Assembly: GCA_029721435.1 (NCBI GenBank)
Contig: CM056587.1
Location: 19,352,667 to 19,416,666 of the forward strand
Length of the DNA: 64,000 bases
Direction: 5' to 3'
Source: Gymnothorax reevesii
Taxonomy: Eukaryota > Chordata > Actinopteri > Anguilliformes > Muraenidae
Part shown: in pieces, positions 13,380-37,500 of the stretch
How positions within the stretch are numbered: position 1 is the first letter of the stretch
Layout: the number at the start of each line of letters is the position of its first letter
Translations under genes and position numbers: made by a program
The notes under the pieces: model-generated
What the model was told of the DNA's origin: nothing
What the model saw: the letters and a program-made list of their open reading frames with translations, nothing else
Databases searched by the model: none

Positions 13380-14424
13380 CAAAAAAGTCAGAGTATGATT
13401 TACAACTGCACAGGAGGACAAAGATCTTGCTTTTTGGAAAAGTGGCCTCTGTTATGATGAAAAAGAAAAAAAAAATGACAATGAGTACGACGGGAGGAAA
13501 AAGGATACGGGGGAGGCTTGCAAGCTGAAGATCACCATCCCAACCGTGAAGCACAGGGGTGGCAGTATAATGTTGTGGGGGTGCATTGCTGTAGGAGGGA
13601 CTGGAGCAATTCACAGAATAGATGGCACCAAGAGAGCATAATTATGTGGACATATTGAAGCAGCATTGCAAGACTTCAGCAATGAAGTTGGAGCGGCAAT
13701 AGGCAACTTTTTTTTTTTTTTTTTGCTTTCCCCCCGTTGGGTTTCCTACCGGTGCTACGGTTTTCACCGCTGTCACGAAGTCAACGGGATTGTTCCCGTT
13801 TCACTCAGTCTTGCTCCAATGAAATGATTAACACCAGTTTAAAAAAAAAAAACGAGAGATGCATTTTCAATTGAGAGGTAATTAAAATAGTCACAAATTT
13901 ATTGAATTTGAAGGCTATCGTTTTCGTAGTGCAATGGTTGACGCAATTCCTTTTTGCCTTAATCCAAGCCTTCACTTTTCCCAGGAGATTTGACTGTCAC
14001 AAAGCCCTGACCTCACTCCAATGGCAGTTTTGAGGGCAGAAGAGAACTGAAAACAGTGCGCAAGCAAGGAGGCCAGCAGACCGCACTCATTTTTTGCTCG
14101 TTTTGGGAAGGAGGAATGGGCTAAAATTTCAGAAACTTGTGGAAAGCTAGACACAATGTTTTAGCCAAGTTAAACAACTTGGAGGCAATACTACCAAATA
14201 CTAAGTGTATGTAAACTTCTGACCCAACTGGGAATGTGATAAAAGAAATAAAAGCTAGAATAAATCACTCTCTCTTCTATAATCCCGACATTTCACATTC
14301 TTGAAATAAAGCAGAGATTCTCATTGACCTAATATAGGAACGTTTACTCGGAATAAATGTCAGAAAATTGTGAAAAACTGAGTTTTTTTTGGCTATGGGG
14401 TCTGAAAACTTCTGACTTCAACTG
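13380..14424 (+). pseudogene. Decayed Tc1-like transposase, interrupted by an insertion
   Basis: Plus-strand translation from about 13390 reads as Tc1 transposase core in pieces ('[20 protein letters not shown]', then '[19 protein letters not shown]'). After about 13690 the homology breaks off into an unrelated segment of about 290 bp with a T16 run. It resumes near 14007 with 'DLTPMAVLRAEE' and the C-terminal tail. The right end, ACTTCAACTG at 14424, is followed by TA and matches a common Tc1-family terminus. No left inverted repeat is recognisable, so the copy is truncated and inactive. Confidence 0.65.
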
Positions 14425-14746
14425 TACCTCTTCCATCCCCTCCATCGTCCAACTCTTTCTGCACTCGAAACTTCTCGGCAGATTCTGTCACTGTTCATCA
14501 AGCTTCGAATGCGTGACAGAAAGTTGATACACTGCTCCGCCTTGCATTTTCTTTGCAGGAAGACTAAGTTACGCAGTTGTCTACATCCGCGCCTTGCATT
14601 GCCACTTAAAAATGGAGGCAAAATGGACCTTTGCAAAATCTGTGTGTGGTGATGCTTCTTTGTATCTTGACATAAGAGGCAACACAATGTTTTCACGAAT
14701 TTAACATCGAACCCATCGCTGCTGCCACAGGACAGCATGCTTATCC

Positions 14747-14760
14747 GGGGGGGGGGGGGG
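14747..14760. repeat. Poly-G tract
   Basis: Fourteen consecutive G on the plus strand. Confidence 0.95.
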
Positions 14761-14911
14761 TTTCTGGCTAATGGCTTCCGCAGTCACACATCTGAGGTTT
14801 GGTGAGGAACGAATCGGCTGAGGTTTGCCAAGTGTTCTTTCTGGTGTAAATGTTGATCTCCAGCCTGTCATTGGTAGGTCAATATGTTTAACCCCTCGGG
14901 AAAATATATAT

Positions 14912-14989
14912 ACTGCTCAAAAAAAATAAAGGGAACACTTGGAGTTATATTGTGTTGTTTAAGTGTTCCCTTTATTTTTTTTGAGCAGT
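14912..14989. mobile_element. 78-bp foldback made of two Tc1-type ends
   Basis: CTGCTCAAAAAAAATAAAGG (14913 on) and its reverse complement (to 14988) are joined by a spacer of only 20 nt, giving 28-nt perfect arms. The terminus matches a widely seen fish Tc1-like inverted repeat. This is an extreme internal-deletion derivative, a hairpin with no coding capacity. Confidence 0.8.
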
Positions 14990-17141
14990 TTACTTTCTCC
15001 AAATGCCAACATTGACTATATTCTAGAATACCAATGCTTTTAATTACCAGTAGAGATTATTACATGAGCATTACAATGTCAAGTTCAGAATATTCACAGA
15101 TTAAGAACCAAATGAAGAGGTGCTCAGCACGAAATATGACAAACGCCAGTTCACTGCAAGTTATGTTCTTTTAATACATCAGTAAAACGAAATACAGGAA
15201 TACACAGCACAAACCTGAAGCCAGAATCTCAGGGCAGAAATCAGAATGTCATATGGCTTGTCAGCGTGGAAAAATGGGTTTGTTTCATACACATCTAGAA
15301 CCGAGAGGCAGAATGAATTCCCCTATGTGGACACAAGTTCCACTCACCATGTATTACTAATCTTTTGACCATTTTCCACTGCATGTCTCTGAGGCAGCCA
15401 AGTAGGTCACATCTTAGACGCAAAATGAGCAACTAAAAGCACAATTCAACAAAATTGTTTGTCCAACAACTGTACCAGCTGACACCAAGTTCTACGACTA
15501 GAAAAGCCATTATTATAACAGTCATAATGAATGTGAGAGAAGATATTCAAGTTGGTTCACAAGCAATGCATTCAAAAGGTCCAGAATCTGCAATCAAGCC
15601 TGACAGCGATGAAAAACAAACATGCAGATGACATTAAGAAGGGGAGACTGGGGTCCGTTGAGCCATGGGGTCCAATGAGCCATGTCACTCATCTGTAATC
15701 AATAGATGTCAGAGCAGCTTAAAAACAGGCGAACTGCCCCCAGTCTCCCCTATGAAGACAAGCTGAATTATCAGCACCTTAGGGCACCGACAGAGAGTAA
15801 TTAAATCTATTGCCAGGCTGATAATGAAACAGTGGCTACAAAAAATGGAAACCGACTCTGGAGAAAGTACAGGGAGACGGTGGGGGTTGCTCAATAAATT
15901 ATAAAGTAAATCCAGAGAATATACCAGGCCACAGCAACATATAATACTGGTTCTGCCCATCATTGTGCTATAAATACTAGGCTATTCTCATTTGCTATGC
16001 TAAGATGACAGCCAGCTCCACATTAAACAGTAAACTCTGCTGTAACCAATTAGGATTTTTTGGTTTAGCACATGCTTCCCGTCTTCAGTACAGGCGTCCT
16101 GTAACACTGTAGAACAGCAACACCCATCGTACACACTGCGCCATAGGCGATTTACTGCGTCTCCTTGAAAAAAGGACCTCGGATATGTGACAGGTCTCTG
16201 TACTTCAGTCCTCTGCAATCACTCAGCACTAGAGCGAGAGCATGAAAGTATTAGAGAGTAATGTAACATGAACAGAGTGCCAGTGACACCGAATAGGATA
16301 ACAATACAGGTATATTCTAACAGAACAGCGCGACACTAGGCTGAGTTATACACACATTTTTATACTGGGGAATAGCATTCGCATTTAGATATACGATATT
16401 CCACCATTACATCCAGAATTGGAGCGTCAAGAAAATCGCTGCTTCATAATTCCATAAAATTATGTCTCCTCAACACAACACCTGCCCTTAGACAGCTACA
16501 ACGGATTTTTTTCCCCCCGAAATTGTGAAGCAAACATAAATTTCTTAAATTTATGAGAAAGTTCACAGTGCCCAAATTTTACTTCTGAATGCCCTCCTAA
16601 GTAGCCCCCATCACCTAAGTCTAATAGTCTATATTTCGACATCACATGTAGCGAGACAGGAACTGGCTCCAGCAGAGTTTTTTTCCACCCCCCCAGAAAA
16701 TGGCCATGCTTGTGGTTTTCAACCAAAAGCTGACCCTGAGAGAAAACTGGAGCAACAAACTACAAACAGTGGCGAACTTTGGAAAAAAAAAAAAAAAAAA
16801 ATGCATGCAAAGATTCTAGCGAGTGATAAGCACAAACTGACTACCCAAATGGCCAAACCAAGCTTAAGACAGGACAGCTACGTCATGGCTCATTGTTTCC
16901 GATCGCTGACAAAATCGACAGAAATCACACCACCTCAAACAGCTCTAATGAGACCCACGAAGTACAAACATGGCGTACGGTTTCGGCAAGCAGGCCGACA
17001 TTTCAAAATGGCTGCCCTTCTTATGAACTACTGCTCATCAACCCCCCACAACTCCATAGCAAAATCAATGAGAGAGGTTGAATGGAGAGGTAGGTCTGTT
17101 GCATAGAGGCAGGTATGACAGCAGAGAAACAAAGCAGAACA
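14990..17141. other. Non-coding stretch downstream of rcan1
   Basis: Lies 3' of rcan1 on its strand and could hold an extended 3' UTR, which cannot be settled by reading. It contains a 110-bp inverted-repeat element (15641-15750) and an A-run of about 20 near 16782-16800. No exon recognised. Confidence 0.4.
15641..15750. mobile_element. Short MITE with GGGGAGACTGGGG ends
   Basis: The left end GGGGAGACTGGGG and the right end CCCCAGTCTCCCC are perfect 13-nt inverted repeats 110 bp apart. No coding potential; family unknown. Confidence 0.65.
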
Positions 17142-17147
17142 TTTATT
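17142..17147 (-). terminator. Probable poly(A) signal of rcan1
   Basis: TTTATT on the plus strand reads AATAAA on the rcan1 strand, about 490 nt past the stop codon. It is the nearest canonical hexamer that I found; an additional distal site is possible. Confidence 0.5.
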
Positions 17148-17632
17148 TTGTGAATGTATCACCATTTGGCTTAACTTATAATGTGTCTAAATTCAACTTA
17201 GCCAGCCACGGATGAAAACGAGACCAGTTACCTATGTCCATACCAAACAAGGAAGCCAACTAAACCTCTTCTTTAAAACCCAGTCCTCAAGGAATGGCCT
17301 ATTCACTGTCAGAGCAGTACAGTCAAACACATGCAAATGCCATTTACACATAAACATAAGGTTATCTTCCTTCTAGTTCAGTCCTGCAATCAGTTCTTGG
17401 GACAACACAATGAAGTAGACAGCAGTAGCTGAGACCATTTATAAATGAACCACTATCCAGCTATCCAGTCCCCTGCTTTGCTAGCTTTCTGACAAAGAAG
17501 ACTACAAGCCTAGTGAGGCTTGTGGTGTATTTTTTCCAATCCCAACATGGCTTTTCTGCAAACGCTCCCTCTAGTGGCAGGGAGGTTTAAATGCAAAATT
17601 GCTGCATTGCAGACGACCCCTGGGCAGATCAC
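17148..17632 (-). other. rcan1: Probable rcan1 3' UTR
   Basis: Sequence between the rcan1 stop codon and the first AATAAA. No repeat or other gene seen; the extent is inferred from the hexamer. Confidence 0.5.
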
Positions 17633-30595
<12,963 letters not shown>

Positions 30596-32401
30596 GATAG
30601 ATGTGCCGTTCACACGTAGAGTATGATCTGGTGCCTCCGGCAAATTGTAAATTAGTGTTGAATTGGGATTAGTGAGATTGCTAGCTAGCAAGCAGTATAC
30701 TGCCCAAAAGTGAACCGGATAGTCCTCGATTTCTGTCCGTCAAATTCAGAACCGGACACCTTCCCTTATACATATAGAATCCAAATCCAACCACCGCTAA
30801 AACATCATATGAAGAAATTTCATAGAAGTGCACGAGAATTAACTCTATATTTCACGCTCGAAACAGTCGCTTCCGAATGCCGATGCTGTGTATTGTATCA
30901 TCATTTAAAACAGCTGGGACAAACTTCCTGTTTCCGCTTTCCTTGTGTCAGCTGTCAAAGGAAGTGCGTTTTTAATGTAGCTGATTCTCGTAACAAATAC
31001 AACAAAAGTGACATATTTCCGCGATAATTGTTGCAGTATCACTGTATAAGATGTGGCCAGGAGCATTGATTTTGAGGAAGAGAGTATAATAATGTCTGGC
31101 GTGTAGCTAATAACCATACATAGCCGCCAAAGCAAAGTGGTCGTTTTACGCCCTCCAATGGTTCTGCGTGAAACTGAAGCTTCCATTAGCCCTGCGGTAG
31201 TGCAAACCTGAGCCGCGGGTGCATCTCAAAGCATAGGCTGCAGTCTTCGAAGTCTTTATTTTTTGGGATCGTCACTTAATTCCATCCGCCAAACTGACAT
31301 GACTTCATTTCATCGCTGTTAACAGCTTTGGTTGAAGCGAGTCGCCTGGTTTCCCTAACTACAACCTATACTCTAACCCCTAACCCTAAACCTAGCTCCA
31401 AACCTAACCCTTGCCCAAAATTGAAAAGGATATGTTTCTACATCCATTTTTATTTTAACTCAATGTAATGAGTAGCTCATTAAGCATACGAAGTTTCACG
31501 CATATAGGTATAATAGTTTCAGAGAAGTCTTGTCCCCATCGTGGTCTGGATGGATGGACGGACGGACGGACCCAAATCCATTATCCCCAGGTCCCACCTC
31601 GTGGCAGGGAATAATAACAAATGTTTTGTTTGGACAATACGACGTGTACCTCGGTTTACATGGATTTGATTAATTTTTCAAAATGATCAATGTTACAATG
31701 CCCCTGACCAAAATTTTCCTTACTTATGTGTTTTTTTACAAACACATTTTACAAATAATTAATTATAAAGTAAATGTTCAGTGTTTGATCACCTCTTACT
31801 GTGTACACTTGATAGATGGGAGGGACTGATGCTGGGTTTCAGTCATAATCATGAGCCTACTGAACATTTTTGAATGGTTTAACACCAAGAGAGCAGGAGG
31901 CTAGTTATTAGCCTCTAGGATAATAGTCAAATAAACATTTTAAAGGTATGTTCCTGGGGTGTAAAACAATACCTGGATTTGCTGCCTTTCTGTAAGTCAG
32001 CCCTGAATTTCCAGCTGATTTTAGCTAAGGATGCTCCTTATTTTTGTATGTCATTATCTTCCTGGTAGATGAATTTTCAGAGGTCAAGTTGGAGTGTCGT
32101 TGCGACTGTCCCTTTAAACGCATAAGCCCAGGACTACTGTTCTCCTATTGGAGCTGGTTTAAGACTGCAAGTCATGTGGAGCTCACAATCTGAAATTCAC
32201 CATAATCCTTCTCAGACAGAAAGGGTGGAAGAGAAGCAGGAAAGAGGGGGACAGAGAACGAGAGGAGAGCCGCAGTTGCAGTTTGGACTACCCTGAATGC
32301 AAAGCTACCAGCAAACTCCTTTGTTTGCCGTATTGCCAGCGTCAGAGCTTGGAATTAAGCACGCATCCTACTTGTGGATATTGGGTTTTCATTGCAGGTC
32401 C
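30596..32401. promoter_or_regulatory. Divergent rcan1 / clic6 promoter interval
   Basis: About 1.8 kb separates the distal rcan1 ATG (minus strand) from the clic6 long-exon ATG (plus strand). It contains an inverted-repeat element copy (31215-31440) and a GGATGGACGGAC repeat segment (about 31530-31610). No TATA box is obvious for either gene. A pyrimidine-rich ATTGCAG|GTCC just before the clic6 ATG could be an acceptor for an upstream 5' UTR exon. Confidence 0.45.
31215..31440. mobile_element. Element with TTAGGG-like interior, copy 2
   Basis: GGGTGCATCTCAAAGCATAG, followed by GCTGCAG, TCTTCGAAG and CGTCACTTAATTCCATCC, matches 20128-20195. It is followed by CTAACCCCTAACCCTAAACC, the complement-sense version of the interior run in copy 1. 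Confidence 0.6.
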
Positions 32402-34513
32402 ATGGCTCAGGCTGAAACAGACACAGGGCTCGATACAGAGTATTCAAACGGAGCTGCGGTCCACCGACCCGCAGGTTCATGCACAGAGCTGGATGAGCCG
32501 AAAGACGCAGAGGAGGCAGTGGAGCTGGCCGAGGAGGTCAGTGAAGACATCAAGAACTCAAGCGAGGGCAACGCTAAAGGGGAGGGGGGATTTATGAAGT
32601 TAGAGAGTGAAACAGACAGAACAGGAGGAGATGAAGGGGAAGAAGTGAATGAGGGAGCTGGCGAAGGTAAGTCAAGCAGAGTTGCAGCAGAAGACCGAAA
32701 CCAATCAAAGGAGCCAAATGGAGATTCTTCTGTGGATGGAGGAGCAGGAGGATTGACTAGTCTGACTTCCAGTACCCAGGTTGGGACTGCTCACCAGACT
32801 CTGGCTGATGAATTGACACATTCAGGAGTAGAGGAAGAAGAGGAGAGTTTGAGGTCATGTGAAGATGAGACCAGGAACGATGAAGAAAAGCAGAAGGAGC
32901 TGCACTTCCAGGAACTGACCCAAGAAGAGAAGGTCAGGGATAGTGAGGGCACAGAAGAGAACCTGCAGGGTATTAGCATTGAAGAGGGGCAGAATGCCAA
33001 CATAGGTTGCTGTGCTATAGAAGAGCGTGTTGAAGACAGAGGACAAGGGGAAGGAGGGATACAGGGGCAGATGTGTGAGGGAAGGGAGGAGGGGAAGGAG
33101 AGGGCTGAAGAGGAAGAGCAAGGAGAGTGTGACAGGACCGAACAGCAGTGCACAAGGGCTACAGCGCATCTGCTCCATCATTGTGTGACAGGGGACATGA
33201 AGGCAGCTGAACTTCAACCCCAGCAGGCTGGAACTGAAGTTAAAGTAAAAGAAGGGGATGTGTGTGGGCTGAGTGAAGACAAACAGGAGTCTCAGGATGT
33301 GCAGAATGAAGTCAGAAGCACAGAGAGGGACGGCTGTGTTGAGGTGGAACAACAGCAGTGGGTTGCTGAGAATGAGGAAGAGACAGTAGAGAAGGGAGGG
33401 TGTGCAGAGTTAGAACAGCAGCAACAGTTTGCTGGGCATGAGGAGAAAATGGTAGAAAAGGGGATAGACACTGGAATGGATCAGCCACACCATGTCTCTG
33501 TTAATGATGATGAACAGATCCAAGATGGAGGACATTTGAGGACGGAGCCGCAGCATCAGACTGCTGAGAACACTGAACAAAGATCGCAGATCGAAGAAGT
33601 GAGATCATCTGCTGAGGAAGGGGATGATTTGGAGCTTGAACGGCAGACACTGATTTCTGTGAGTGAGAGAGGGATGACAGAAGAAGGGTGGTGTATGAAG
33701 ATAGAAAGAGGAGACCAAGCAGCTGTGGATGAGGTTGAAAAAACCAAAGCGGAAGGGTGTTTGGAGAGAGAATGGCCAAAACTCTGCAACGTGAACGAAG
33801 GTGAAATGACAGAGGAGGTTGGCTGCTTGGCTATGGAAGAGTCACAGCACTGTGCCGCCGCTGAGGGGGAGCAGACAGGTGAGGGAAGGCGTTCGGTAGA
33901 AGCACCAAACGAAAAACCGGTTTCAGATGATACAGAAGAGAGACAGGATGTGGGAAAAGGTGAAGATAACCAACAGGTGGTGGAAGATTTAACTTCAAAT
34001 GCAGAGTGTCTGGGATGTGTGGGAATTGAGGAACAGCTAGTGCCGGTCAATGAGGATGAGCTGAATGCTGCAGAGAATGGAGGGTGCTCAGAGACTGAAA
34101 CGCAGCCACAAATGGCTTTGGTGGAACAGCCCGGAAAGGTTCCAGGGAGAGTGAGCAAAGAAGAGAAGCCGGGAGAGACATCAGACGTCCAGAACCAGGG
34201 TAAACAGATGTCCACTAATAGCAACGAGGAGATGAGCGTGGAAAATGAGGTCAAGATGGGTTTGAGTCACGTTGGTCTTGAGATACTCGATGCGGGGATG
34301 GAGAATGGTCTCGTGCAGGGCGAAGAAGAGCAGGAAGTGCTGCCAACAGGGAGACAGGTGGCAGGGGCGGAAAAGGAGGAGGAGGAAGAGGGTCTACCTA
34401 GCCAGCAGATGACTGAGGCTTGTCGAAAGTCTGTGAGAATGGAGAGCCCTGTGCCACAAAGCTACGAGGACTGCACAGAATCCCAGGAGTTTGACGTTTC
34501 TCTCTACGTCAAG
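32402..34513 (+). CDS. clic6: clic6 long first coding exon (acidic repeat domain)
   Basis: It opens at ATG 32402 ([17 protein letters not shown]; human CLIC6 also begins MA-AE) and ends GTCAAG|GTAGGC in phase 0, coding ...FDVSLYVK. An in-frame ATG at 32297 would add 35 residues. I prefer 32402 because those extra residues are hydrophobic and unlike the rest, and an acceptor-like ATTGCAG ends five bases upstream. Residues about 312-583 form diverged 22-residue repeats, many starting with Cys, e.g. [18 protein letters not shown] and [18 protein letters not shown]. Probably disordered or coiled-coil. The long opposite-strand frames here are composition artefacts. Confidence 0.87.
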
Positions 34514-37500
34514 GTAGGCAGTCTATTGCAATGGAGGATCGATGTGAGACGATTATTTTGTGTAGGCGTTACAGTAAGTACTACTGCATGTCCTCTAATT
34601 CATCGAGTCAGGAATAAATTTGATGTGTATTTTTTTTTTTTTGTAGCTGAGATAGTCTATCTCATTTTTAACTAATGTTTTGCCTCCCCTCTTTAATATA
34701 ACTTTCCTGAATTACGAGATACACATGCTGCCAATGCTCTCAATCATTAAAAGCTCTCACTTTCTCAGAGAGAGAAATATTGATTTTGAGTCATTAATAG
34801 AATCAGACAGGGGTTTACCTTTGCAATCTGAACTGATGTATTGACTGAACATGGCCCCTCTGGCTTCATCTCAGGAGTTTGAATTTTGGGCCTGTAATGG
34901 ATTTTTGTGTCCCAATAACAGAATAACAGATGGCCCAAACTAACAGTTAATATTATACTCTTAAGCCATTTGGGTCATTAAATTGCTATTTATTTTAGCA
35001 CACTTTTAAATATGAGCTGGGGAATGACAAGAAAGAGAGAGATTGTTAACAGCATGCGGTGTGCACTGTAAAAATGGTCTGTCTTTAGCAGTTTAGTCCT
35101 TTTATGAGTCTTATTATTTTTTCTCTCAGTCATAGAGAGTATTACCTTATTTTAAGTTACCATGTGCCTGACAAGTGAACTTTCTTATTCCACTGGCAAA
35201 TCTAAAGATGAGTCAAAATGGCAGAGTTTTTGTTTTACTGTGAAGAAAAGTAAGAGAAATAAGTGTTTTAAGTTTAAATACAGGACTAAAGTGCGTAGTC
35301 TGGTGGATTTATTTTTCATTTTTTGCTATGTTAATAATTCTTTAAATAAATTCGGATTAATACGCTTGTATTGTCCGTAGCCTTATGACTAAAAAGATGT
35401 CCCAGACTCTTTAAGGTCGCTGGGTTATTTTGCTGTTGCCAGCTGGGTCGTCTGGAAAGCCCTGTGTCGCTCAAACAAATTTCTCTCTCTTCCTCCCATT
35501 CCCTGCTGTGTGTGCATGTGTGGGTGTGTGTATACTATGCATGCAGGTTTTAGGCGATAAGTTTTATGCACAACTTTGATATTCATATTCAAATCATTTG
35601 AAATATCCCCAGATCATGTTTTGAAGTGAGATGTGTGCCCATACTTCTGTAGTCTTTTTAAAGAGGATTCCCATGTGTGACCTAAGATGTCCCAGCAAAT
35701 GGCATTTCATCTCATTAAGGGATCATAGTCTAAATCTCTGCACTCTAACTGATTACCAAACCTACTCACTGACTCTGGAGCTGATGCCATTTTGATTTGG
35801 GGCCCTGGCACACTGGGGTGAATTTTGTACTTTGTACTTTGGTATAGTGGAGTGGACATAGGTAGTCTAAAAAGTGTGCGACATCCTCTTCAAATATAGC
35901 CTATTTCCAATTGATTCTGATTGCAATTTCTGAGGAGAACTGGACAGTTACCTGTGTGAAATTTTTGCCTGCCGAAAATAAATCCTCTCTTTGAAACAAT
36001 TGGTTGGGAAAAGTACTTACTGTATGAATTTCAGTAATATTAGTTGAAAGCATAACAGCAAAAGGCAAGGATAAATAGCAGGCATACTGTACATAAGTGC
36101 CTGGAACAAAGCATTCCTTCCAAAATACTGCCAAACTTTGACTTGAAAAAAGAACTTTTCTTCTGATGGCTACAACAGACAATGTATTACTGCAACTGAC
36201 AAAATTACGATACATCATGTTGGAGAGAGAGAGGATACTTGAAAACAAACAGCAATTGAAGCACTGATTACTAAAACCCCACAAGTCAAGTCAAGTGTGA
36301 CTTGTTTTAGTAATAGGTGCTTCAATTAATTTTTCAATTAAATAAAATACAGAAGATGTCTATTGATAAAAGCACAGTGTATGAATCGTTTTAGGTCAGG
36401 GCGGAACTGTTTATATAAAACTAAATTGGTGCACTTCGTCTCGTGGTGTGAGCTACAAACACACCAAAATACGGAGTTTAATCCCTATTTAATAGCATGG
36501 TCAGGCACAAAGCTCAGGATTTAAGCCCTTGGGAAAATTTTCTAATATCCCCTTTTTGCTCATTGAAGGTATTTCTTCTCACAAGGACTTTCTTTGTGCT
36601 GGTCTGGAAAAAAAAAAAAAACTGTATGCCTGGTATGAGATGGCCATTTTGGTCAGCTTTTTCAAGGTGCTCTGTTCTTATTTTAATTACTTTCCACTGC
36701 ATCATAATATTTAAGGATGTTGTTTTGAGTTTTGCCAAAGTGTGCATTCGTGTGCTGTCATTTCTAAGTTTACTCAAAAATGTTAGTTTTAAAACCGCAC
36801 CTCATCGCAATGAAATGTGATATATTCAAATGGTACCCTTAGATTTTCTAAATGTCTTTTGGAAAACAATGATAAAAGCAAAATTTCCACCAATCTGCCT
36901 GACAGAAGGCATCTCTAGACAAACTGACAAAGGTCAAGGGTTGTAAAATCTCAGATAAATTATTATACTAAGCGAAGCTTTCAAAGTGTCTTACTTTGAG
37001 CACAAACTCAGTGATCTATGTATGAACATTTTACAGATTTGTCAACAACACTGAGCCTTATCTCGGCCAAGATAATACTAAAATAATGCAGCTTGCTTAT
37101 TTTACAAACAACCATACTATCTGTTTCAGGTGAGGGGTACTAACCTGTTGATAAAATGTAATGGATTGAATTAAGCCTCGTCTCCACCAGGCAGTCCAGT
37201 TCAGTTTAGTTCAGTCGTTACAAATTAGAATGGTTGTTTTCCATTGCCATCATCAAAAGTTGTACATAATAACAAAAGAACTGTTCCAATTTGTCCAATT
37301 TTTTTCATTACCCTTTTATTGGAGTACCTAGTTGACTGATCTGACAATAAAGGGTGGAACTCAAATCGCTGCAATCCTTTGAAGCCCATGAAGAGAGGGA
37401 CAGAGCAGGGAAAAATGAAAGGGGTTCCAGCCTGTTTATCATGGCTGACAACAGCTTCAATTACTTGTGTCTCGTCAGTCATTTTTCTTGATTAACCCAT

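Noticed and set aside
1..17000. Possible kcne1/kcne2 or smim11 orthologue expected beyond rcan1 by human synteny
   Set aside because: No open frame with a KCNE-like membrane segment and DPFxxY-type motif, nor an SMIM11-like one, was seen.
32297..32401. Upstream in-frame ATG of clic6
   Set aside because: It adds 35 hydrophobic residues unlike the acidic domain and precedes an acceptor-like ATTGCAG; ATG 32402 matches the CLIC6 start better. Not fully excluded.
32791..34254. Long minus-strand open frames (92-232 codons) opposite clic6 exon 1
   Set aside because: They are mirror images of the Glu-rich coding exon (GAG/GAA read as Ser/Leu/Phe). No splice or promoter support.
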